A stretch of 64,000 nt of DNA, taken from positions 124,001 through 188,000 of the forward strand of contig JAHRYW010000004.1 in assembly GCA_020621865.1 (NCBI GenBank), in the 5' to 3' direction. Origin of the DNA: Betaproteobacteria bacterium (GTDB lineage Bacteria > Pseudomonadota > Gammaproteobacteria > Burkholderiales > Rhodocyclaceae). The notes beneath the pieces are model-generated. The model was given only the letters and a program-made list of their open reading frames with translations. It had not been told where the DNA came from and did not search any database. Both the position numbers and the translations under genes were made by a program. This document shows, in pieces, positions 19,309 through 27,635 of the stretch (positions within the stretch are counted from its first letter, which is position 1; the number at the start of each line of letters is the position of its first letter).

Positions 19309-20508
19309 ATGCTCTACGACTACAAAGCAGTCAGCGTGGAGGGGCGGATGGCCTACGGGCGGCTCGACGCGATCAACCTGGTCGACCTCGAAATGCGCCT
19401 CAAGCGGATGAACCTCGACCTGGTCAACGGCACGCCGATCCAGCATCGCGCGCTGTTCGGCGGGCAGAAGGTGCCGCGCCCTGAACTGATCAATTTCTGC
19501 TTTCACCTCGAACACCTGACCCGGGCCGGTGTACCGATCCTCGAAGGGCTGACCGACCTGCGCGACTCGGTTGAACATCCGCGCTTTCGCGAAGTGATGG
19601 CCGGGCTGATCGAAAGCATCGAGGGCGGCCAGACGCTGTCGCAGGCGATGACCGACCACCCGGACATTTTCAGCGAGGTGTTCACCAACCTGATCCGCGC
19701 CGGCGAATCGAGCGGCCAGTTGCCGGACGTACTGGCCAGCCTGACCGAATCGCAGAAGTGGGAAGACGAGCTGGCGACGCATACCAAGAAGCTGCTGATG
19801 TACCCGGCTTTCGTCGCCACCATCGTGCTCTCGGCCACCGCCTTCCTGATGGTGTATATGGTCCCGCAGCTCAAGCTGTTCGTGAAGAACATGGGCCAGG
19901 CGCTGCCGCTGCACACTCAGCTGCTGTTCTTCGTTTCCGACCTGCTGGTCGATTACTGGGCGATCTTCCTGCTCCAGCCCATCCTCGCCCTGATCGCCGG
20001 GCAACTGATCCTGCGCAGCAATCCGCTGGCCCGCACCCGGCTGGACGGCTTCAAGCTGCACCTGCCGGTCGTCGGTCCGATTCTCAAGAAGATCATCCTG
20101 TCGCGCTTCGCCAACACCTTCGCGATGCTCTACGCCTCGGGCATCCCGGTGCTCGAATCGATCCGCACGACGCAGCAGATCGTCGGCAACCGCGTCGTCC
20201 AGAAGGCGCTGGAACGGGTTGAGCAGTCGATCCGCGAAGGCCAGAACGTGGCCGGCGCCTTCCGCGACGTCGGCATGTTCCCGCCGCTCGTCGTGCGCAT
20301 GCTGCGCATCGGCGAAAGCACCGGCGGCCTCGACAAAGCCCTGCTCAACGTCAGCTACTTTTACAATCGCGACGTCAAGGAATCGGTCGGCAAGGCCCAG
20401 GCGCTGATCGAACCAATCCTGACCCTGTTCATGGGCGCCCTGCTTGGCTGGATCATGCTCTCGGTGATCGGCCCCATCTACGACGTCATCAGCAAGATCA
20501 AGACGTGA
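19309..20508 (+). CDS. mshG: Pilus inner-membrane platform protein (GspF/PilC type)
   Basis: This 399-residue protein has the two tandem T2SSF domains of the platform family: the first about residues 66-190 (FHLEHLTRAGVPILEGLTDL), the second about 270-395 (SRFANTFAMLYASGIPVLES), each ending in membrane helices. It couples the cytoplasmic ATPase MshE, encoded 5 nt upstream, to pilin insertion. Overlaps the next gene by a GTGA junction. Confidence 0.94.
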   Translation: MLYDYKAVSVEGRMAYGRLDAINLVDLEMRLKRMNLDLVNGTPIQHRALFGGQKVPRPELINFCFHLEHLTRAGVPILEGLTDLRDSVEHPRFREVMAGLIESIEGGQTLSQAMTDHPDIFSEVFTNLIRAGESSGQLPDVLASLTESQKWEDELATHTKKLLMYPAFVATIVLSATAFLMVYMVPQLKLFVKNMGQALPLHTQLLFFVSDLLVDYWAIFLLQPILALIAGQLILRSNPLARTRLDGFKLHLPVVGPILKKIILSRFANTFAMLYASGIPVLESIRTTQQIVGNRVVQKALERVEQSIREGQNVAGAFRDVGMFPPLVVRMLRIGESTGGLDKALLNVSYFYNRDVKESVGKAQALIEPILTLFMGALLGWIMLSVIGPIYDVISKIKT

Positions 20509-22013
20509 GCAGCCGCCTTCTCTACCTCAACACCCACCATCTGTCGGCCTTTGCCTGGCAGAGTGGCCGGCTGCAGCCGGAAGGCGTCTTCGCCGGCGAC
20601 GACGAGGGCCTCGGGCAGTTTGCCGCCTACCTGGCCGACCACCGCGGCAGCCAGTTTTCGCTGATCGCCAACGTCGCCGAAGAAAGCCATGTCCAGGAAC
20701 TGATTCCCTTCCTGCGCGGCAACGACCGGCAGGCCCTGATCGCCCGCCGCATCGGCCAGCATTTCCAGGGCACCTCGCTGGCCGCCGTGACTTCGCTCGG
20801 CTACGAAAAAACGCAGCGCAAGAACGAACGCGTGCTGCTTTCCGCGCTGACCAATCCGGCCCATTTTGCCCCCTGGCTGCAGGCCATAGCCCAAGCCGAA
20901 GCGCCGCTGGCCGGCATCTACACCGTCGCCCAGCTGGGCGGCCTGCTGCTAAAGAAAATCGGCCAGCCGAGCGCGCGCTGCCTGTTGCTGACGCTGCAGG
21001 ACCAGTCGATCCGCGAGAGCTACCTGGTCGACGGCCAAACCCATTTCTCGCGCATGGCGCCGCTGACCGACAGCAGCATCGCCGGCATCGCCCGCAGCTT
21101 CGCGGCCGAGGCTGGCAAGCTGCACCAGTACCTGATCGGCCAGCGCCTGATCGGCCGCGACGATACGCTGCCGGTGTTCATCGTTGCCCACCCGCTGAGC
21201 ATCCCGGCCATCGAAAACGCCTGCCCGGAGCACGGCCAGCTCGCCTTCACGATCATCGACAGCCATGCCGCGGCCGCCCAACTGAAGCTGCACACGCTGC
21301 CGGAGGACAATCGCAGCGAGTTGCTCTTCCTGCACCTGCTGGCCACCGCGCCGCCCAGGCAGCAATTCGCCGGCGAGGCGCCCCGCCACCACTACCGGCT
21401 GGCGCAGATCCGCCACGGCCTGATCGCCGCCGGCCTGGTCGCCCTGCTCGGCGGCGCGCTGTTCGCCGCCAAAAACATCGTCGACGCCCACACCCTGCGC
21501 GAAGAGGCCAGCCGCCTGAAGGCCGAGGAAGCCGATCTGGCCCATCGCTACCAGGAAATCTCGGCCACCTTCCCGCAACTAGGCATCGACCACGACAGCC
21601 TGCGCCGCCTGACCGGCCGCTACGGCGAACTGCTCCGCCTGCAGCGCCAGCCCGGCCCGGCCTACGCCCAGGTCAGCCGCGTGCTCGACCGCATGCCGGC
21701 CATCGTGCTCGAAGGCATCGATTGGAAAATTGGGCAAAATTTGCCATCGACCGTAGCATTTGCCGCCGACAGCCCGGAAATCACCACCGTCCGCGCCTCG
21801 GTCCGCCTGGAACGCGCCGACACCCGGCAAATCCTCGCCGTCTTCGAGCAATTCGTCGACGCGTTGAAGGCCGAGCCAGGCGTCACGGTCAATGTGCTGC
21901 AGCGCCCCTTCGATGTCGAATCCGGCACCGCCCTGCGCGGCGGCGACGGCATCGACGAAGTGGTGCAACCGCGGCCGTTCGCCATCGAGATCACCCGGAG
22001 CAGCACACCATGA
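20505..22013 (+). CDS. PilM/PilN-like pilus assembly protein (MshI-like)
   Basis: The 502-residue protein starts at a GTG overlapping the mshG stop. The first ~290 residues have weak actin-like/PilM character (LLLTLQDQSIRESYLVDGQ; repeated Gly-rich strands), then a membrane helix (LIAAGLVALLGGALFAAKNIV, about 305-325) and a coiled-coil plus PilN-like periplasmic domain (about 330-500). It appears to combine PilM-like and PilN-like roles in one chain. Dispersed element copy 6 encodes WKIGQNLPSTVAFAAD (about residues 406-421) in the PilN-like part. The functional assignment rests mainly on gene order. Confidence 0.72.
   Translation: MSSRLLYLNTHHLSAFAWQSGRLQPEGVFAGDDEGLGQFAAYLADHRGSQFSLIANVAEESHVQELIPFLRGNDRQALIARRIGQHFQGTSLAAVTSLGYEKTQRKNERVLLSALTNPAHFAPWLQAIAQAEAPLAGIYTVAQLGGLLLKKIGQPSARCLLLTLQDQSIRESYLVDGQTHFSRMAPLTDSSIAGIARSFAAEAGKLHQYLIGQRLIGRDDTLPVFIVAHPLSIPAIENACPEHGQLAFTIIDSHAAAAQLKLHTLPEDNRSELLFLHLLATAPPRQQFAGEAPRHHYRLAQIRHGLIAAGLVALLGGALFAAKNIVDAHTLREEASRLKAEEADLAHRYQEISATFPQLGIDHDSLRRLTGRYGELLRLQRQPGPAYAQVSRVLDRMPAIVLEGIDWKIGQNLPSTVAFAADSPEITTVRASVRLERADTRQILAVFEQFVDALKAEPGVTVNVLQRPFDVESGTALRGGDGIDEVVQPRPFAIEITRSSTP
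21721..21764 (+). repeat. Dispersed core/A-tract element, copy 6 (inside the PilMN-like gene)
   Basis: The plus strand reads GGAAAATTGGGC, AAAATTTGCCATC, then GACCGTAGCATTTGCC. It is translated in the TVAF frame like copies 5 and 11. Confidence 0.88.
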
Positions 22014-22612
22014 CGCTGACCCGCCGTGATCTCCGCAAACTGGCCCTGCCGCTCGCCGCCATGCTGGCGCTGCTGCTCGTCGCCGGGCTGCTCGCCTGGA
22101 GCACGCAAGCCGACGTGGGCAAGGCCGAACAGGAACGCAATGCCGCCAACGCCGCGCGCAACCAGATCGAGCAGCGCCTGCGCCAGGCGCGCAACGAAGA
22201 GCAGGAGATCAAGGACCGCGCCCGGCTGCTCCAGCAGCTGCAAAACGCCGGCATCGCCGGCGAGGAGCGTCGCCTCGACTGGATGGAACTGCTGCGCGAC
22301 AGCCAGCGCCAACTGCGCCTGCCGGGAATGAAATACGAATTTGGCGCGGAAACCGCGCTCGATGGCGGCAAGCTCGCCGCCGACGGCTGGTACGCCAGCC
22401 CGCTGCGCATCCAGTTCCGCCTCCTGCACGAAGGCGACCTGCTCAATTTCCTGGCACGCATCCAAAAGAACGCCAGCGCGCTGGTCATCGTCCGCACCTG
22501 CAAGCTCGCCCCACTGCCAGGCCAGCCCGAGCCCCATGCCGCCCCGGCACAACTCGGCGCCGAATGCGAGATGCAGTGGCTGACCCTGCGCCGCCCACCG
22601 GGCAAGGGCTGA
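22010..22612 (+). CDS. PilO-like pilus assembly protein (MshJ-like)
   Basis: This 200-residue protein has a short cytoplasmic start (MTLTRRDLRK), one membrane helix (ALPLAAMLALLLVAGLLAW), a long Gln/Glu/Arg coiled coil (about residues 38-85) and a small periplasmic alpha/beta domain with CKLAPLPG...CEMQWLTL. That is the layout of PilO/GspM/MshJ inner-membrane alignment proteins. The ATG overlaps the previous stop (ATGA). Confidence 0.72.
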   Translation: MTLTRRDLRKLALPLAAMLALLLVAGLLAWSTQADVGKAEQERNAANAARNQIEQRLRQARNEEQEIKDRARLLQQLQNAGIAGEERRLDWMELLRDSQRQLRLPGMKYEFGAETALDGGKLAADGWYASPLRIQFRLLHEGDLLNFLARIQKNASALVIVRTCKLAPLPGQPEPHAAPAQLGAECEMQWLTLRRPPGKG

Positions 22613-22614
22613 GC

Positions 22615-22977
22615 ATGCGCCGCCTGTCCGCCGCCCTGCTGCTCGCCCTGGCCACGGCCCCCAGCCTGGCCGACCCGGCCCCGCTCGGCCGCCTGTTCTT
22701 CACCGCCGAGCAACGCGCCCGGCTCGATCTCCAGCGCCAACGCAATCCCGGCTTCCTGCCCAACGCCGACGACGAAGCCAGCATCACCATCAACGGCGAG
22801 GTGCGCAGCAGCAACGGCCGGCGCACCCGCTGGATCAACGGCGAAGTCAATTGGGAGGGCAGCCCCCCCGCCGCCCCGGTCCCGGTCGGCGACACCTTCA
22901 ACCCGGCGACCGGCGAGCGCGAAAGCCTGCTCCGCGACGGCCGCATCCAGATCAAGCGCGGCACCCCGGCCCGATGA
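22615..22977 (+). CDS. Small periplasmic pilus protein (PilP/MshK-like position)
   Basis: This 120-residue protein has a Sec signal peptide (MRRLSAALLLALATAPSLA, cut before DPAPL), a Pro-poor helical part with LGRLFFTAEQRARLDLQRQ, and a beta segment ITINGEVRSSNGRRTRWING resembling the short beta domain of PilP/GspC-type secretin-docking proteins. It sits between the PilO-like gene and the large pilin-like gene and overlaps the latter by ATGA. It probably bridges inner-membrane proteins and the secretin; inferred from context and layout. Confidence 0.65.
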   Translation: MRRLSAALLLALATAPSLADPAPLGRLFFTAEQRARLDLQRQRNPGFLPNADDEASITINGEVRSSNGRRTRWINGEVNWEGSPPAAPVPVGDTFNPATGERESLLRDGRIQIKRGTPAR

Positions 22978-25538
22978 ACCGGCCCGCCCCCCTGACGACG
23001 CAACGCGGCGTCGTGCTGTGGCTGCTGCTGATCATCGGCGCCATGGCTGGCGGCTACGCCTTCTATCGCAACACCAACACCCAGTTCACGCGCAGCGGCC
23101 AGGACACCAAGCTGGCCGTCGTTCTCGCCCAGGCCAAGGAGGCGGTGATCGCCTATGCCGTCATGGATACCACGCGCCCCGGCCGGTTGCTCTGTCCGGA
23201 TCTGCTCGGCGATGGCATCTCGCCGCTGCTGGCCGGCCCCGAGTGCGCCGCCTACGTCGGCGGCCTACCCTGGAAGACGCTGGACGTCCGCGACTTTCAG
23301 GACGATCACGGCACCCGCCTGCAATTTGCCGTCCATAGCCTGTTTGGCGGCCGCGACCGGCCGATCAACAGCGACACCGCAACCACCATGCGCGTCATCG
23401 CCGCCGACGGTTCGATCAATGACGATGCGGTCGGCCTGATCATCGCCCCCCGCGGCGCCCTCGATCCGGTCAACAGCGACGGCAACGACACTTTCCTGGT
23501 TGGCAAGTCGGCCACCGACGGCAACAACGACATGATCTCCGTGATCACCCGCCAGGAATTGATGGCCGCCGTCGAAAAACGCGTCGCCAACGAACTGCGC
23601 GCCTGTCTCGAACAACACGCCGCCCAGAATCAGCTGCACACCTACCCCTGGCCGGCACCGTTGGCCAATATCGTACGCACCGAAATCACCTACACCGACG
23701 GCACCAAGGGCAGTGTCGTCTCGAACAAGGGCACCCCGAAAAGCCTGTTCGGGATGGTCCCCGACACGCAAGCCGGCAATCCGGAAGAAGCGCTGAAGGA
23801 CTCGATTAAACAGCTGAAAATCACCAAAAGCAGCTTGAATACCTCCTCGACCGTAGCAAGCCAGCAGAATCTCGCCAAACAACTCCAGGATCAGGTGGCT
23901 TACGCCCTCGCGCTTTTCAACCAGCTCTATCTCGCCGCCATCGAACTGGACAGCCGGGCACGGTTAGCGCTCAGCGCCTTCTCGACACTCGACACCACCA
24001 TCGCCGCCGCGACACGGAGCAAGGCGATCTACACCGCCCAATCCTCAACCCTGCCCGCCGCCATCGAAACCGCCCAGCCCAGCCTGCAGGCCTTCAGCGC
24101 GGCCTTGGCCAACACCGGGATCGATCTCTTCTACCGGGAACTCGAACTTCGCAACCAGGACCTCCTGCTCCGGATCAGCACCGTCGCCACCGACCCGAGC
24201 TCAGCAAACTTCAGAGCCCTGCTCACCACCATCAACAACTTCAAGAACCGTCTGCTCGACTATAGCTGGACCCCGAATGCCGACATCGACAGCGCCATTT
24301 CGGCCGCCTACACGGCATCCATCGACGCCGCCACGACAGTCAACACAGCAAGAAAAATCCTCAACGCCGAGACCGCCAGTCAGGCGCAACTAGCGGCGAT
24401 GCTTCTGTTCGCCGCCAACCAACAGGTCGAATCAGCGATCCTTACCAACCGCATCAACGTCAGCGGCAGCGAGGTCGACGCCCAGTCCGCACGCATTACC
24501 GCCACATTGGCCGGCTATACCGGAAACAGCGGACTTCCAAACCTGGTCGCCGCTCTTGAATCAGCCCGAACGCTGGTCAGCAGCCTGAAGACCGGCTCAT
24601 CCAGCCTTAATGTCTCCCGCTCGACAACCCTGGCCACCCTGAATGCCGCAATAAGCGCCGCCCAAACCGGCAACGACGAGAACCAGATCCGGACCAATTC
24701 GGCCAGTAGCGCCAGCCAACTCGGCACCCTGGCCAGCGCCCTGAACAACAACGGCGACAACGTCGCCCTGGAAACCCTCAAATCGGTCGCGGCAACATTG
24801 GAGGCGGCCAAACAGGGCATCCCCACCAAGGTCACCGATGGGCGAGCCTTGCGCGCGCCAGCCCAGACTGTCGTCTACTGGAGCGGGATAGCGACCAACC
24901 ACGCCCCCGACCTGGCCAGAGAGGCTCGCCGCGGCATCGTCAGCGGCAATATCGCCGTCGCCGACAACGAAAACTCGGCCTACAGCACCGCCGCCAAGCT
25001 GCTTGATGGCCTGACGGGCGAGAACGGCACGCTTACCTTGCTCGACAAGGCAGCCAACAACGCCAACGCTGAAGCCCTCGCCCAGGCCAATGCGGCCTTG
25101 GACAAAACGCGCGCCTTGCTGGATACCCTGATTTCAGCCGCCGAAAAAATCGACGCCATGCTGCCGACCAGCATGGCCCAAGGCGCCGTGCCGACGACCT
25201 GGTACAGCCCGGCCTGCAGTTTCCTGCGCCCGAACACCAGCGAAGGCAGCTGGTGGACTGCGAATGGCTGGAAAGCCCTGGCTTTCTATCAGCTTAGCGG
25301 CGCCACCAACACCTCGACGGCCACCCTGACCGTAAACAACGGCACCGACAAATACCGCGTTGTCACCCTGGTGGCGGGACGCGCCCTGTCCGGACAAAAC
25401 CGCGCCACGCTGAGTACGGCCAACTTCCTCGAAGGCATCAACGCCGATCCATCGCGCGACGGCGATGCCATGGCGCCAACACCCGGCTTTACGGCACAAC
25501 CGCCTTCGGCTACCTTCAACGACCGACTCTCCTACTGA
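22974..25538 (+). CDS. Very large minor-pilin-like protein with helical insertion
   Basis: The 854-residue protein starts MNRPAPLTTQRGVVLWLLLIIGA..., a pilin-type N-terminal helix but without the usual Glu at +5. Residues 45-260 look like a pilin head: LAQAKEAVIAYAVMDTTRPGRLLCPD matches the AREALLGFAMANGRLPCPAP block of the next gene's minor pilin. From about 280 to 760 it is an Ala/Asn/Ser/Thr-rich, repeat-poor helical region predicted coiled-coil-like. The C-terminus (about 770-854) returns to beta-rich sequence with a WYSPACSFLRP cysteine. It may be a tip adhesin; function inferred. Confidence 0.75.
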   Translation: MNRPAPLTTQRGVVLWLLLIIGAMAGGYAFYRNTNTQFTRSGQDTKLAVVLAQAKEAVIAYAVMDTTRPGRLLCPDLLGDGISPLLAGPECAAYVGGLPWKTLDVRDFQDDHGTRLQFAVHSLFGGRDRPINSDTATTMRVIAADGSINDDAVGLIIAPRGALDPVNSDGNDTFLVGKSATDGNNDMISVITRQELMAAVEKRVANELRACLEQHAAQNQLHTYPWPAPLANIVRTEITYTDGTKGSVVSNKGTPKSLFGMVPDTQAGNPEEALKDSIKQLKITKSSLNTSSTVASQQNLAKQLQDQVAYALALFNQLYLAAIELDSRARLALSAFSTLDTTIAAATRSKAIYTAQSSTLPAAIETAQPSLQAFSAALANTGIDLFYRELELRNQDLLLRISTVATDPSSANFRALLTTINNFKNRLLDYSWTPNADIDSAISAAYTASIDAATTVNTARKILNAETASQAQLAAMLLFAANQQVESAILTNRINVSGSEVDAQSARITATLAGYTGNSGLPNLVAALESARTLVSSLKTGSSSLNVSRSTTLATLNAAISAAQTGNDENQIRTNSASSASQLGTLASALNNNGDNVALETLKSVAATLEAAKQGIPTKVTDGRALRAPAQTVVYWSGIATNHAPDLAREARRGIVSGNIAVADNENSAYSTAAKLLDGLTGENGTLTLLDKAANNANAEALAQANAALDKTRALLDTLISAAEKIDAMLPTSMAQGAVPTTWYSPACSFLRPNTSEGSWWTANGWKALAFYQLSGATNTSTATLTVNNGTDKYRVVTLVAGRALSGQNRATLSTANFLEGINADPSRDGDAMAPTPGFTAQPPSATFNDRLSY

Positions 25539-25545
25539 AGCCCCG

Positions 25546-26256
25546 ATGAGGCAACACTCCCCCGCTCCGCAGCACGGCTTCTCGCTGGTCGAACTGGCCG
25601 TGGTGCTGGTCATCGTCGCCCTGCTCAGCGGCGGCCTGATGTTCGGCCTGAGCGCCCAAAGGGAGTCCGCTGCCCTGCAGGATGCCCGCCGCCAGCTCGA
25701 TACGGCCAGGGAAGCACTGCTCGGCTTCGCCATGGCCAACGGTCGCCTGCCCTGCCCTGCCCCGGCCAACCTGCCGAACACCGATGCCAATGCCGGCAAG
25801 GCGCCCGCCCCACCCTGCAACAATGCCCTGCAACATGGTGTGCTGCCCTGGGTCACGCTCGGCCTGCCGGAAACCGACCCCTGGGGCAATCGCCTGACCT
25901 ATTTTGGCAGCAACCGCTTTACTGGCGCGCTGAGCAGCGGCGCCCAGGCCAGCTTCACGATGAGTACCGGCGTCGCGCCCGACAACGCCGGGCTGGCCGA
26001 CATCAGCAACCTCGCGGGTAGCACGGTCGCCATCGAAACCGGTGCCGTCATCATTAGTCACGGCCCGAACGGTGCCGGCGCCTATCGTCCGGACGGCGGC
26101 AAAAATCCCGATGGGAGCATAAAGGAACAGGAAAACAGCGACGCCGACCAGATTTTCGTCGCCGATACCCCGGCCCCAAATTTCGACGACCAAGTGATCT
26201 GGATCAGCCCCCATCTGCTCAAATCCCGACTGGTCGCCGTCGGCAAGTTGCCGTGA
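25546..26256 (+). CDS. Minor pilin / pseudopilin
   Basis: This 236-residue protein has a canonical class III prepilin site: G11 followed by FSLVELAVVLVIVALLSGG, with Glu at +5 for ordered assembly. The head carries the GRLPCPAP...CNN cysteines and a DPWGNRLTY turn common in MSHA-locus minor pilins. It lies 7 nt after the large pilin-like gene. It needs a prepilin peptidase (PilD), which is not in this window. Confidence 0.9.
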   Translation: MRQHSPAPQHGFSLVELAVVLVIVALLSGGLMFGLSAQRESAALQDARRQLDTAREALLGFAMANGRLPCPAPANLPNTDANAGKAPAPPCNNALQHGVLPWVTLGLPETDPWGNRLTYFGSNRFTGALSSGAQASFTMSTGVAPDNAGLADISNLAGSTVAIETGAVIISHGPNGAGAYRPDGGKNPDGSIKEQENSDADQIFVADTPAPNFDDQVIWISPHLLKSRLVAVGKLP

Positions 26257-26282
26257 ACGCCGACCATTAGTTTTCCGGCATA

Positions 26283-27635
26283 TTGACCTCACCCGGCGGT
26301 ACTGCCAAACTGGATTTGGAATCCAAAACAAGCAGCCAATCCGTGACCCGCCCCAACTTTCTCTCCGCCCTGCGCAACGGCGGCATTCGTCCTGACGACG
26401 ACGCCGAGACACGCCTGAGAAAATCGCTGCTGGTCTTTGCCACGGGCCTGTTCTGCGCTGGATCGATGCTCTGGCTTTTCCTCTACGGCCAGATGGGGCC
26501 GCAGTTTTCAGCCAACGCGCCCGTCGTCTTCCAGTTGCTGCTCGTCGGCAACCTGCTCTACTTCTTCCACAGCGGCAATTTCGACTGGTTCCGCCTGACC
26601 CAACTGGCGCTCTTCCTGTTCGCGCCATTCGCCGTCCAGTGGAGCATCGGCAACTTCATAACAGCCAGCGGCGCCAGCCTGTGGGGCCTGCTCGCGCCAA
26701 TCGGCGCCGTCCTCTTCTGCGGTGCGCGAGAATCGATTGCCTGGTTCATCGCCTATCTCTTCCTGACCGCCCTCTCCGGTTTCTTCGACTACTACCTGGC
26801 CGACAGCGCGCTGGCCAACGCACACGCCGTTTCGATCCAGACCAGTGTCTTCTTTTTCGCCCTGAACTTCGCCGCCATTTCGAGCATCGTTTACCTGCTG
26901 CTGCGCTACGCGGTAATCGAAAAAGCCAAGCTCCAGGCCAGCCTGGAGGAAACCCACCGCCTGCTGCAGGAAGAGCAGGATCGCTCCGAACGGCTGCTCC
27001 TCAACATCCTGCCCGGCCCCATCGCCGAACGCCTGAAGCACGACAGCCAGACCATCGCCGACGGCTTCGCCGACGTCACGGTGATGTTCGTCGACATCGT
27101 CAATTTCACCAAAGTGGCCGAGGGCCTGACGCCACAGCAGGTTTTCGCCATGCTCAACCGGATTTTTTCCGCATTCGACGAACTGGCGGAGCAATACGGC
27201 ATGGAAAAGATCAAGACCATCGGCGATGCCTACATGGTCGCCGGCGGCCTGAACAACGAGCGGAACAACTACACCCGCTCGGTTGCCGAACTGGCCATCG
27301 CCATGCGCGACCTGCTGCACAACGATTACACGGTCAATAACCTGCGCCTCGACGTTCGCATCGGTATCGGCACCGGCCCGGTCGTCGCCGGCGTTGTCGG
27401 CAAGAAGAAATTCATCTACGACCTGTGGGGCGATACCGTCAACCTGGCCAGCCGGATCACCAGCGAAGGCACGCCTGGCATGATCCATGTCGATGCCACC
27501 ACGCACCAGCGACTGGCCGCTGACTTTGCCTTCGACGAACCGCAGTCGATTTACCTCAAAGGCAAGGGCAACACCGTGGTCTATCGCCTCGGCAAGGCCT
27601 GCGAACCTGTTGTTACGGCCGCCACGACAGCGTAA
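26283..27635 (+). CDS. Membrane-bound class III adenylate cyclase
   Basis: This 450-residue protein has about six membrane helices (residues 48-212), a short coiled coil (AKLQASLEETHRLLQEEQDRS region) and a class III cyclase domain (about 255-435). Metal-binding aspartates are in VMFVDIVNFTK and TIGDAYM, the purine-recognition Lys in EKIKTIGDAY and the Asp in YDLWGDTVNLASRI, favouring ATP over GTP. The start is unclear: TTG 26283 is given, GTG 26343 is an alternative. It sits at the end of the pilus gene run and its 3' end overlaps the convergent kinase by 23 bp, so cAMP may regulate the pilus. Confidence 0.88.
   Translation: MTSPGGTAKLDLESKTSSQSVTRPNFLSALRNGGIRPDDDAETRLRKSLLVFATGLFCAGSMLWLFLYGQMGPQFSANAPVVFQLLLVGNLLYFFHSGNFDWFRLTQLALFLFAPFAVQWSIGNFITASGASLWGLLAPIGAVLFCGARESIAWFIAYLFLTALSGFFDYYLADSALANAHAVSIQTSVFFFALNFAAISSIVYLLLRYAVIEKAKLQASLEETHRLLQEEQDRSERLLLNILPGPIAERLKHDSQTIADGFADVTVMFVDIVNFTKVAEGLTPQQVFAMLNRIFSAFDELAEQYGMEKIKTIGDAYMVAGGLNNERNNYTRSVAELAIAMRDLLHNDYTVNNLRLDVRIGIGTGPVVAGVVGKKKFIYDLWGDTVNLASRITSEGTPGMIHVDATTHQRLAADFAFDEPQSIYLKGKGNTVVYRLGKACEPVVTAATTA

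Noticed and set aside
23848..23862. CGACCGTAGCAAG core-like match in the large pilin-like gene
   Set aside because: Only the core resembles the element; the phased A/T tracts are not present upstream.
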